DNA of 22,355 nucleotides from Triparma columacea (Eukaryota; Sar; Bolidophyceae; Parmales; Triparmaceae), in the NCBI GenBank assembly GCA_030267965.1, contig BRYA01000517.1:1-22355 (forward strand), given 5' to 3'. Every line of letters starts with the position of its first letter. Within the stretch, counting starts at the first letter, position 1. The notes beneath the pieces are model-generated. The model was not told the DNA's origin. It saw nothing but the letters and a program-made list of their open reading frames with translations, and ran no database searches. Made by a program: the position numbers and the translations under genes. This document shows positions 1 through 9,857 of this stretch, piece after piece.

Positions 1-1001
1 GCGGCGTTGGGAGTTCTCCTGGGAAGAGGGAAGGCCCTCTACCTTGGCAGCGGCACCAACAGTGGTCGATTCACGGCGTTTGGGGAGATCCTGGGAGGAG
101 GGGAGGGCTGATACACGTGACAAATGGTTTTAGTGCAATACATACTGACTTCGCAAAGCCACTCATCAAACTGATTTCTCCGTTATCTCTCCCTCCTCCA
201 ACTCCCCATACCACCCCCATCTCACCTTGAAGATGCTCGCTGTTCTCCTTGAGCCTTCTGCAACCTTCCGCTTCCCGAGAGTCTACTTCCAAGGTGGTGG
301 CGATCTCAGTCGAGTCGTCAAGACTTGCACTCTCAACCGTCAATCCGAAGGAAGGTCCCCGAGGTGTAGTCAATGCCGCTACCTTGGCGTAAGTGGTAAC
401 CGAAGTTGACGGGCGACGTTTAGGGTTCTTCTGGGAGGAGGGAATGCAACTGGTAGAGGGGTTTTTGTCCTGCATCTGCACCTTCTCTAGGTCAACGTCA
501 ACGCGTAGTGGAAACAAATTGACGTGGGCGCTTGTCCCAAATGAGGAATGGGATGCGGCTGTGCATAGAGGAGGGGGGGAGAGCAATGCGAAGAACGGAT
601 TGCGGTTAGAAAAGCACTTACAAAAACCAATCCCCTCCCCTTTCATCTTGCCCTGTTTCCCCTCACCACCCTCACCTTCGGTGGCCACGCGACGTTCCCC
701 TTCCTTGATCCCCTTGTCACGTCGGTCGCTCCGGCCCATGTCCAACCCTTCCCCCTTCAGCTTTCCGACCGAGGCTGTTGGAGACCCCGCGAGCCCCTTG
801 CCAAGCCACTTGGAAGTGGACTCGTAGGAAGGATTGCAGGTCTCAGCTATCATGGTTGTGGTTAAGCTGAGCTTCGGTTTGCACCGATTGGGGTCTGCAT
901 GGAGAGGAGGGGTTAGATCGGGAGGAAAGGAAAGGGAAGAACGACAGTTGTTTCGAAGATCTGTCGCAAATATATTACTTGAACGCACCTCTTCTTTCCA
1001 T
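1..1001 (-). CDS. Hypothetical disordered repeat protein, 5' part (runs off the left edge)
   Basis: No family is recognised. The best gene model reads exons 1001-989, 894-622, 558-226 and 107-1 on the minus strand, all joining in phase 1, for about 242 residues with the 3' end missing. The support is an internal protein repeat carried across a splice junction: PSSQKNPKRR at about 412-447, PSSQDLPKRR at about 70-105 and PSSQENSQRR at 1-30. The first two are followed by ST..V and then AKV. The donor at 225 (GTGAGATG) and the acceptor at 109-108 (TATCAG) restore the repeat frame exactly. The protein is rich in Ser, Lys, Arg and Glu and looks disordered. The first two exons are weak: the four-codon first exon rests only on a good donor, and an alternative donor near 690 (GTGAGGGT) would also join in frame. 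A short inverted DNA match (808-842 against 262-300) further weakens exon 2. Exons 3 and 4 are the best supported. Confidence 0.42.
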
Positions 1002-1178
1002 AGACGAAGTTTAAAGCCGCGGCGATGCAGTCAAAGCGTTGTTGTATATATCTGACGATGTCGTTTAGATGAATATGCTAAGCAACCCTTTTTTGGCATT
1101 CGGAGCAGTTGCGAGATCACTTGCAAGCTCTGGAACAATTTCACAGTCTCCCCAACCCTTTTGGATCGCTTCTTCGAC

Positions 1179-3874
1179 ATGAGAAATATCTTTGTCACTT
1201 TCGTATTCCTCTTAATTCGTAGTTCAGTCGCATTTAACCCTGTAACCTGCGTCAAGAAGCCCAATGCCTTGAGACCAAAACGCCACACACACACACACAC
1301 CCTCCTCTGTTCTCCAACACCACCCTCTGAGCCCAAGTCGACTTCGCAGAGTGAGAAGGATTTGCGAGAAGAGCTAGCCTCTGTGAATGAGCTGGTTGAA
1401 CTCGCAGAAGAGGTTACATACTCCTCCTCGTATGATGAGGGTGACACAGAGGAAGTTGTTGATAGGAAGCCGGTCAACGACTCCTCGAGTCCTCCCTCCT
1501 CCCCTTCGCTGTCCTCTCCCTCCTTCACTTCCTCCACTCCCACTAGCCCTACCACTTCCACAAGCCCTACCACTTCCTCGCCTAAATCCCCTGTTCCTCC
1601 TCAGCTACTTAAGGAGCGACCTTACCCTTTGTTCCTTCTGGAGAAGGCAGCCGACGTGGTTGATGAGTTGGCTGAATCGCTGACCAACCAGTTTTCGTCC
1701 ATTTCTTCTGTCTCCTCATCCACCCCTATGCCCTCCCCTCCCCGGACCCCATTGGGGAAGAAGGAGAAGGTGGTAGTCCTTGGAACAGGCTGGGGCGCCG
1801 CGTCGTACCTGAAGACCCTCGACACCGAAAAATATGATGTAAGCGTGGTTTCGCCTCGTAATTTTTTCCTTTTCACGCCCATGCTTGCAGGCGCAGCAGT
1901 GGGGACAGTGGAGTACAGGTCCATCACGGAGGCCGTCAGGAAGCTCAACACGAACATCAACTTCCTCGAGGCAACTGCAACCAACATTGACCCAGTTTCG
2001 AAGACGATTGACTGTGACTCTGTGGTCTGTGAGGGAAATTCTTGCACTATTGATAGGTAAGACGGTCATGGTTTTCCATCTGCGAGCCCCTATGTTCCAT
2101 CACCTCCTGTGCTCGTCTAAACCTACCGCCCCTTTGTTTCTCCTTTACAGCTTCACCGTGGACTACGACTACGCTATCGTGACCATTGGGGCTGCTACCA
2201 ACACGTTTGGAATTCCTGGGGTTCGGGAAAACTGTAACTTCCTCAAGCAGATTGACGACGCTCGGAGGATAAGGACGTCCATAGTGAATTGTTTCGAGAG
2301 GGCGAACCTCCCTGGCCTCACCGAGGAGCAGAAGAGGGCCACGTTGACCTTCGCAATCATTGGAGCTGGGCCGACTGGGGTTGAGTTCGCCAGTGAGCTG
2401 AGAGACTTTGTGGAGCAAGGTAGGAAGGTGTCCCCCGCCGCCCCCAATACCCCCCTCCCCCCTTACCCCCTGATCACCCCCCCCTCCATACTCCACCCTC
2501 ACCCCCTCTAACACCCTCCAATCCCAGATGGCCCCGTTTTCTACTCTCACCTTTTGAAATATGTGCGGATAAAGGTGATCGAGGCGTCCTCCACCATCCT
2601 GGCCCCGTTCGACAAGTCCCTCCAGGCTGCCGCTATTGAATCGTTGACCCGCAAAACTACCATCCTCCAAGGTAGCGACACAGAGCTGACAGAGGTGAGA
2701 TTGGATAGGCGCCTCGTGTAATACATGTGATCCCACTAACGCGATCCTCCATTCTGCAGCTGCTCTTGGGCTCTGGTGTCAAGGAAGTAAAGAGCGACTT
2801 GATCCTCCTGAACGACGAGAGGGAAATCCCTTATGGCCTCTCGGTTTGGGCCGCAGGGAACGGACCAATGCCGCTTGCTCTTTCTCTCATAGAGAGCATT
2901 GGCGGGGAACAGAAGGAGGCCCAGGCGGTGGCTAGGGGCAGGCTCGCGATCGATGGCTACATGAGGGTTGTCGGTACCGACGGGAGGTGAGAAGTGGGGG
3001 ATTTTTTTGGCAATGTGTTCATTGATTCTAACAACAAAACGTGCCCACGCAGCCTCTTGGCCTTAGGAGACTGCAGCTGCATCACGGAAAACCAGCTCCC
3101 GGCTACTGCTCAGGTAGCTTCCCAACAGGGCGAGTTCTTGGCCAAGCTCTTCAGTCGCCTTTACGACCTCAAGGGTGGGAGGTGAGATGAGCGAGGGCGG
3201 CGAAGCAAAACGAGTCGTCAAAATGATTGCTTTATTGGATCGGATGTTGTGATCTGTTGATAGACACACAAGTTGTTGCTTCGCTTTTCCTGCAACTAAC
3301 TCCTTGGGTCTCCGCCTCCTCCCACCCCGCAGCTCTGGCACTGTCGGCGTAGACCTATTGCCCCCCAAGGCTACGAGAGAGCAAGACTCCTTGGCGGAGC
3401 GGGTCGCAGCGCTTGCTACTGGGAGCACTGGCCTAGCTGTGCCTTTCCAGTTCCTCAACCTAGGGATTCTAGCATACACTGGTGCCGGAAGCGCATTGGC
3501 CCAGGTTCAGCTTACGCCTAATCCTGACTCCAAAATAAAGGGCTCAGGTCCTGTCGGGTTTGGAATCTGGAGGAGGTGAGACTTTATGGGTGGAGTGAAG
3601 AGGGTGGATCGAAAGGGTTATATAGACAATCTATATCTTCCGATTGCTCCACCTGTTCTCGAGATACCCGTTATGGAGCGAGAGAAGTCATAGTGATGAC
3701 ATCGAAGCGCTCCTATGAAACCCCCTACAAAAAACCTCCCTCACTCTTTGTTTTCTTCCTCCTCTTCCTCGTAGTGTCTACTTGAGTAAACAAGTGAGCA
3801 CAAGAAACAGACTCCTCGTCCTCGTCGATTGGCTGAAAGCGAAGAGCTTCGGGCGTGACATTACCCGCCTGTAA
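1179..3874 (+). CDS. Type II NAD(P)H:quinone oxidoreductase (NDH-2), probably plastid-targeted
   Basis: Exons 1179-2056, 2151-2419, 2528-2694, 2760-2986, 3053-3181, 3333-3575 and 3775-3874 join in phase to about 670 residues. NDH-2 enzymes are single-subunit flavoproteins that pass electrons from NAD(P)H to quinone without pumping protons. Two Rossmann motifs are visible: VLGTGWGAA near residue 200 (FAD) and [11 protein letters not shown] near residue 362 (NAD(P)H). Between and after them come [10 protein letters not shown], the LLALGDC flavin motif near residue 550, and a typical NDH-2 C-terminal amphipathic tail containing [11 protein letters not shown] and FGRDITRL. I chose ATG 1179 because it opens directly into a hydrophobic signal peptide ([10 protein letters not shown]) ending SSVA-FNP, an ASAFAP-like junction. 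A Ser/Pro/Thr-rich linker of about 170 residues then precedes the catalytic core. An HTHTHT tract comes from a CA microsatellite near 1284. No EF-hand is seen. Family assignment is firm; plastid location is inferred. Confidence 0.93.
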
Positions 3875-4180
3875 CAATGAGACGAACTGTTTTTGCTCGT
3901 TTGTCTTGAACAATACTTTCATCTATTCGACTACGAATTTCCCCCCATCACAAACTTGTTTTCCCACTGTCACCTCTCCTCCCTTTTTCCCCCATTGCTG
4001 GACTGCTGGACAGAGCTCATTCCTCCCAGACCCCTCTCCTCATCCGCGGACCTTCCTTATTTCTCTACGTTCTCTTTCAACCCCCTCTCCCGCTCCACCG
4101 CGTCTGAAGGTCCCTTGCCTGACGTTCATTCCCTCCATCCTTCCATCCACCCCTCCTTGTTTCAACTCTCGAATTGAATA
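3875..4180. other. Spacer between NDH-2 and the LRR gene
   Basis: This 306-base spacer separates two same-strand genes. It is pyrimidine-rich on the plus strand from about 3950 to 4170, with TC/CCT tracts leading up to ATG 4181. It probably holds the NDH-2 3' end and the LRR promoter and 5' leader. I see no TATA box or other recognisable element. Confidence 0.5.
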
Positions 4181-5026
4181 ATGGAAGAGTTTGAGGACCT
4201 TGTCCCCCAGCCCGACGACGAGGGTCGCATGGAGCTCACATACCGCGCCTGGACCGAGGTGGACGACGTCGTGTGGACGATGGGCCGCACGCTGATATTC
4301 CTTGACTTGAGTTTTAACTCGATCAAAAACCTGCCTGAGGACCTGGGGGATCTGTATCAGCTGAAGGAGATCAATATAGCGTGTAACCACGTTGAGAATA
4401 TCCCGGTTTCTATCGGGAAGCTCATAAAGTTGCAGCTCTTTAAGGCGAACGGCAACAAGATAAATGAAATACCAGATGAGATTGGGAAGTGCAAGGTGAG
4501 CAACATTGCAAAGCTCGCCTCTTCGCTCAATTCGCAAACCCCCCCTGCCCCCCCCCCCCCCCCCCCTCCCTCCCTCTAGTCCCTGAAGCACCTGCACTTG
4601 AACGAGAACAAGATAAAGGGCATCCCCGAGACCCTCTCCCATTGCACTCGTCTGGAGACCCTCCTCCTCCAGAACAACGACGTCGAGTCAATTCCCCACG
4701 AGGTCGGCACCCTCCCGATCAAGCACATCGACCTCGCCAACAACAACAAGCTCGAGATAATCCCCAAGCCGATGCGCAGCAACTCTGAGATAATAATGTG
4801 GATCCTAAAGGAGAACCACGAGAACTACACCAAGCTGGAGTTGGTGGAGCGGACGAACATGGACATGCTGAAGCTTCTTCGGGAGAGCAAGGACGGGATC
4901 GTTGAGATAAAGAAGGAGATCGCGTCGAAGCAGCAGAAGAGGCAGGACCTACTCATTGAGCACTCCCAGCTGTGGGGGTACTTCACGGCAAAGGCCGTCC
5001 TCAAGAAGGCGTGCACGATATCCTGA
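4181..5026 (+). CDS. Leucine-rich repeat protein
   Basis: Two exons, 4181-4495 and 4580-5026, join in phase 0 to give about 253 residues. At least six leucine-rich repeats follow the L..L.L..N.I..IP pattern, for example LIFLDLSFNSIKNLP, LKEINIACNHVENIP, LKHLHLNENKIKGIP and LETLLLQNNDVESIP. A short acidic N-terminus precedes them. The last 80 or so residues lack repeats and look helical and charged (KLELVERTNMDML, KKEIASKQQKRQDL). There is no signal peptide or membrane segment, so a cytosolic scaffold of the small Ras-suppressor/LRRC type is likely. The specific partner cannot be told from sequence. The intron ends in a C homopolymer of about 18 bases just upstream of its CTCTAG acceptor. The 3' end converges with the CDC50 gene 110 bases away. 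Confidence 0.88.
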
Positions 5027-5136
5027 CTTTTTAACTAAAGAGGGGGGGAGCACCCAGATGTTTGTATTTTGTAAACGATGCGCTTTTCCCTTAAATTGTC
5101 TTCACAACTGTACTCCCCCCCAACACCTCAACAACT

Positions 5137-6852
5137 TCACGCCTCCTTCCAAACCAGGTACCTAGTGTCTCCCAGTTTCCTCGGGCTGACCATATGTTTG
5201 ACCCCGAACGCCACCGCCAGGGCGACGCAGATGCTCCCCACCGCGATGTAGCTCTGCCCTAGGAACGGGTTCTTCCCTCCGAACCAGCTGACGGTGCTGA
5301 TAACGATGGCCTTGGTACCCTCGAAGGATGCGACGTCGAAGTTCGCGTCGATGTCGAAGGAGATCGTCTCCCCCTTAAGGATGTCAGTGTCGATGCTACC
5401 GTACAGCTTCCTGAACGTGGGGAGGCCGGCGGTCCTCATCCAGTTGATGAAGTGCTCATTCTTAACATTGGGGCTCGGGCCTGCGGGGTAGACAATCAGC
5501 GGGTAGCTCTCGAAGAGGTACTGTGTCGTCGCGTCCTCCGGATACTCGTACGCGTAGCACTTCAACGTGTCTGGGTCCTGAAAGTAGACTCCCTTCTGGC
5601 CGCAGTCGAAGGTTACGCCGCAGAGGCTGGTGCAGGCTGTGAGAACCCCGGCACCGCCGGGGCAATCGCACTCCTCCTGCTTGAAGCCTTCGGGGTTGTC
5701 GAACTTGTCATTCACGTCGGACTCCCAGGCGATGTTGGTCTCGTCCAAAGTCCACTTGGACGCTTGGGGGAGGGAAATCTTGTCGTTGAACATGCTGTTG
5801 GCGATAAGGCCGCAAGGATTGAGTTTGAGCTCCACGCCGGCGCCGCCTAGGGGAGAAGTGAAGCGACGACCAAAGGGGTTAGAAGTGTGCTAGGGGTATG
5901 TATGGCATACCAAGCCGCAGCCGCAAAAGATTGTATCATGCGCTATCTAACGCTGTCGGTTCGCCTTTCCTTACCTACTTCCGTGACCTTGTCAAGGGGC
6001 TTGCAGTCCTCGTGCAGCTCGTCCGCGGACACCATCTCCCCGCGGAGCTGTGAGAAGGAGAGGGACTTTACGTACTTCCTGTGGTTCTGGTAAAAGTTGG
6101 ACAGCTCGTAGTACACGTAGACGGGGGCCTTCATGTCCTCGGTTGCGACGATGTCGATGGTGCATTTCTGGGAGGTTTGTTAAGGTGGAGGAAGCGATTG
6201 TTGGGGGAAGGGTTGTTTGCATTAGATTTTGTCTCGGGTTCTTGATGTACAGGCAAGTATGCAATGCAGTTGTTTGCAAACAGCAAACATGTATGGAAAG
6301 TTGTCCCCATGTAAGGAAAGTTGTCCCCGTCGTCCGTCGTCCGTCCCCCATCCCCCATCCCCCATCCCCCATCCCCCATCCCCTCACCTTGCCCTCATTG
6401 TTTGCTGTGATCTTACAACCTGCAGGTGCCCCTGCTCCATCATACTGGTAAGTGATTTCCGCTACGTTGTTGCTTTGGCTAAGAAGTGTGATTCCAACGG
6501 GTATAAATATGATCCCAATGAGGAGAAATGTAGAAATAACATAGGTGGGTGTGAGGATTGGTTGCCATGCGTTGAGCCTCTGTTGTTTAAAAGGTGTATC
6601 TGAGCGTTTGATGGATAGTTAGTGGTATGAGAGGTTGTATTAAGGTTGAGTGATTGCGAAAATGTCACACAATCCCAATATTAACGAAATAAAGTCTCAA
6701 AAATGCACACAAACACACAGCTCTATCTCGATCTGTTGCCAAAGTTAACCCAAAAATTAGACTCTACAATACAGACATGACTATTCAGAGAAGACATATC
6801 GTTACAATTCAACAATTCAACACTCACCAGCAGGTCTCCGTGAAGGCTGCAT
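5137..6852 (-). CDS. CDC50/LEM3 family protein, P4-ATPase (lipid flippase) beta subunit
   Basis: Exons 6852-6828, 6599-6388, 6167-5975 and 5846-5137 join in phase to about 379 residues, close to the family's usual length. CDC50/TMEM30/ALIS proteins partner P4-ATPases, help them leave the ER and support phospholipid flipping. Family hallmarks in order are a short cytosolic N-terminus with DTPFKQQRLNAWQP, a first membrane segment near residues 30-52 (ISTFLLIGIIFIPVGITLL), YYELSNFYQNHRKYVKS, FSQLRG, NPCGLIANSMFND and a second membrane segment near the C-terminus (YIAVGSICVALAVAFGV). It ends with the typical RKLGDTRYL tail. The lumenal loop is rich in cysteine, including CDCPGG and CTSLCGVTFDCG. 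The nine-codon first exon was placed from ATG 6852 and a GTGAGT donor; its phase restores the RRPA-DTPFKQQR join. Intron 2 carries a G-rich heptamer repeat next to its donor. Confidence 0.94.
6345..6379. repeat. Heptanucleotide repeat (CCCCCAT)x5 in CDC50 intron 2
   Basis: Five perfect head-to-tail CCCCCAT units lie within an intron of the minus-strand CDC50 gene. The pre-mRNA therefore reads (ATGGGGG)5, starting 7 bases after the 5' splice site. A duplicated AAAGTTGTCCCC block lies next to it at about 6296-6328. Confidence 0.95.
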
Positions 6853-7157
6853 AACTAACAGATGAGAAAAGCAGCACCACTTTTCACTAAAATTTCCCAA
6901 AAGAATCCCGGCTCCTCGCTCCTCATTAATTTATCTAGCCATCTCCTCCCCCGACCCGAGCTGCACTGCATGACCGCCCAGTTCACTCGCCAGAATCCAG
7001 TACTCTTTTAATCCTTTAAGTACAGATTAAAAGCAAGAACCGGCTCCCTGTTGCCTACTCCCGCAACGTACCTACTGCCCTCCAATAATCTCCCCATCAT
7101 TTCCCCCGAATCTTTTCCAAAAATCTTTCGTATTCATTCTTCGTACCCGTCCCTGCA
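6853..7157. promoter_or_regulatory. Divergent intergenic region, presumed shared promoter
   Basis: About 305 bases separate the CDC50 start (minus strand) from the start of the next gene (plus strand), so both promoters must lie here or overlap it. A stretch reading CTCATTAATTTATCTAG at about 6922-6938 is locally AT-rich. No named transcription-factor site can be supported by eye. Confidence 0.45.
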
Positions 7158-9306
7158 ATGTTCCATGCTTTCACAAACTCCCCCTCCCTCGTACCTTCCA
7201 TGGTGTACTCTCCTTCCCCTCATCCCTCCACATCCCCCTACGCATCAGATGGACATGTTAGGGGGGAGGAGGAGCAGGGTGAACTTCAGGTTGAGGACGG
7301 GATGGAGTTCACAGGGATGGAGTTTGGGGTGGAGGGGGGGGGGGGGGGAGGAGGGGGTATGGAGGAGGACGAAGACGACGACCAGATGGACGACATGTCA
7401 GGTGAGCCAACGTTGAAAGAGGGTTCAAGTGAAAGGGGAGGGAGTGAGAAGAAGAGGAGTGAGAAGGGGGTCAACCCCAGCCAACCGAGCCACTCTAACA
7501 CGCACCCCCAAACCCCCCACACGTGCACGCTTAGAAACCTCGGGCGGTGACCGTGAGGTCTCTTGCATATACGACGACACCGTATCCCGTTTCGAGTGTC
7601 CCACCCTCCCTTCACCCTCCCCCTTCAACGCCCTCCACGACTCCCGCCTACCTGGTGGCGCACGTCCCATCTTCACACCCCCCCGTGGAGGTGGTGAATC
7701 ATTCGTCCCCCCCGCGTCACCCGCACCACTGTCATGGTCCTCTGAACCCAAGAGTCCTTTACCTAATATATCCGCATTCCAGTCTGGAGGTTGGTACAGG
7801 AAGAGGCTTCAGAGTGGGGACACAAGTGGGAGCGGGAGCGGAGGGAGCAAGAGCGTGACTCCTAATATGACGATACCGAGAAGCGAGAACCCACATGCTA
7901 AGGTGAGAGATGGGGAGAAAGAAGATAGATGAGAATAAAACACGAAGAGCATAACCATGAAGAGCATAACCACGAAGAGCATAACCACGAAGAGCATAAG
8001 CATGACGAACATGACCACCTAAACTCACATACACGCGCGTTCAACACGGGGGGGCCCCCCCCCCCTTCCCCCCCTATAGCACTTAATGCAAATGTCCCCT
8101 ACCCCTTCCTCCGTTGCCTCCTCCCCAAACCTCTCCACCTCCCCCTTCTCCCCCTCCTCCCCCCTCCCAATCCACGCCCATCCGATCCGCGGGCACGGGA
8201 ACTCCCCAGGGTCTGGCCGTAAGCGTAAGTCTTCCAACCCGATTGTGATAAACCAAGGCGGGTCCAATTTCGGTGCTTCCCGAGCTCCCCTTCACCCCAA
8301 CAGCAACGGGTCCCTTTTCGGGACCTCCGCCGACAGCAACTCCTCCTACGACTGCGGGTCCCCCACCTCCCCTAATTTCTTCCACGGCACCCCCGACGAC
8401 AGTTACTCTTGTGGCGGTACTTTGAAGAGGCGTAGCGGTATGATGAACGTTGGTACCCCCGCCAACAGCCCCAAGGGTGGAAGGGGACAGCAGACGGCGC
8501 AGAGGGTGGGGCAGATTGGGGTGGCAAACTGGCTGGAGGGAAGCAAGGAGAGGGCACCAACGAGACTGCAGGAGTACCACTTGTACCAACAGCAACAACA
8601 ACAGCAACAGCAACAACAGCAACAACAACACCACCACCACCAGTCCCTGCATCCCCAAGTGATAGTTGACACCCCTCCCCCCCCCCCCGCTACCTTCACC
8701 CCAACCTTCTCCCCCTCCTTTCCTTCAAGCAAGCATCACCGTCAGCACTACCTCCTCCAGCAGGAGTCCTCGCCCTTCAAAGGTTCCCCCTTACCAACGG
8801 AGGCGGGGATCATACAACCGTCAGCGGCGTTTAAGAAACCCGTTAACATACTAAGAGCGAAACCCGTTAGGGCTAAAGAAGGCTTCAAGATTAAGACGTT
8901 TAAGGGAGTTGATGATTTCTCAAGGGAGGAAACCTTCTCACCTTGGCACTTCTCACCAAAACCCCTAGACGACTCTCCAGGGTTCCACCTAGGGACGCCG
9001 GTTAGGCAACCGGAAATAGGGCAGAGGGGTCGTCGTCGGTTCGGTGAATTGGGTGTACTTACAACCAAACCTGAGAACTTATTCGGGGCAGCCTCACCTT
9101 CCGCCTCCGGGGAATTTGGGAATGGTTCACAAGGTGGGGATACTATGGGGAAGGAGGAGGAACCACTTAGCCCGGTAGAGAATGGGGAGGGGGGAGGAGA
9201 AAGGAAGATACCAATGACACCGGAGGTTAGGGGGGGGAAACAGGTGGTGGGATTCAGCCCATTGCAGAAACAATTCCACAGGTTGAAACCTTTTCAACCT
9301 AAGTGA
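7158..9306 (+). CDS. Large low-complexity protein with Gly, acidic and polyGln/His tracts, function unknown
   Basis: Exons 7158-7401, 7535-7902 and 8080-9306 join in phase to about 612 residues. I recognise no catalytic domain. From the N-terminus there is a Ser/Pro-rich start, a glycine run encoded by a G homopolymer (about 7327-7341) and an acidic patch (EEDEDDDQMDD). A long Ser/Pro/Thr-rich region follows with repeated S/T-P sites and a basic RKRKSS patch that could be a nuclear signal. A run of 14 glutamines and 4 histidines at 8587-8640 comes next, then a more conserved-looking stretch with REETFSPWHFSPKPLDDSPGF and HLGTPVRQ. The many S/T-P sites would suit proline-directed kinase substrates such as nuclear or cell-cycle regulators, but that is inference. 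ATG 7158 is the first in-frame start. The phase-perfect exon joins and a 408-codon open last exon argue that it is real. Confidence 0.72.
7941..8015 (+). repeat. 15-base tandem repeat, 5 units, inside an intron
   Basis: Five units of CACGAAGAGCATAAC with a few substitutions run head to tail within intron 2 of the low-complexity protein gene. In one frame each unit reads His-Glu-Glu-His-Asn without stops. That frame is not the frame of the flanking exons. Confidence 0.93.
8587..8640 (+). repeat. CAA/CAG then CAC triplet tract (polyGln-His)
   Basis: Fourteen mixed CAA/CAG codons are followed by four CAC codons in the frame of the surrounding gene. Mixing of CAA and CAG suggests an older tract, or one stabilised against slippage. 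Confidence 0.95.
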
Positions 9307-9857
9307 AATGGGGGGGGGGAGGGGGGGGGATGGGGGGGGGATTCGTTTACATAAAACGAGGGTACGAGCTAAACTAATTAAGGCGGATGTGAACAACGAA
9401 GATGAGATAACCTAATTCAACCAAATACAATCTGTTTCCTTTTTAGTAGTGGGTGAGAATGAAACGAAACAGAAGAGAGCTGGTCGATTATAGGAACCTA
9501 ATTCCATCTCCCCCAATGTTATTGCAAGTGCATTTGTTTCCCTTATTCTCCGTGAATAAGGTTAAATTTGTGCACATAGTTGAGTCATAAGTATCCTTGT
9601 CGTGAATATCCACATTTCCTAACGATATTACGCGAATTTGAAGTTAAAATTGGGACAACAGGTTCGGGGTCTAGAGCTTTGGACATATCAGCTTTTTATC
9701 CACTTCCTCACACTCTCAGCGGCCTGAAGCTTCACCACGGCAGAACTCTTCTCCTGAAACTCCAACATAGCTTGTCTCATTCAAATATCCTCCTAAAACA
9801 AAGACAAAAATACAAAGCCACACGGCCGGCCAGAAAAGAGAGCGCCTCCAAACCACA
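9307..9857. other. Intergenic region with G-rich start
   Basis: This 551-base gap follows the stop of the low-complexity protein gene. Its first 40 bases (9307-9345) are almost pure G runs, capable of G-quadruplex formation in the 3' UTR. The rest is of mixed composition. A CAAAATACAAAG-like A-rich stretch at about 9795-9820 precedes the next start codon. No gene or structured RNA is recognised. Confidence 0.5.

Noticed and set aside
393..827. Plus-strand open frame of 144 codons at the left end
   Set aside because: It overlaps the minus-strand exons that carry the PSSQ repeat, has biased composition and shows no repeat logic of its own. Only the short inverted match near 810-842 is notable.
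1161..1178. TTG at 1161 as start of NDH-2
   Set aside because: It needs a non-ATG start, while ATG 1179 begins a clean signal peptide.
7809..8018. Minus-strand frame with repeated MLFVV segments that looks like a membrane protein
   Set aside because: It is just the antisense reading of the intronic 15-base HEEHN repeat.
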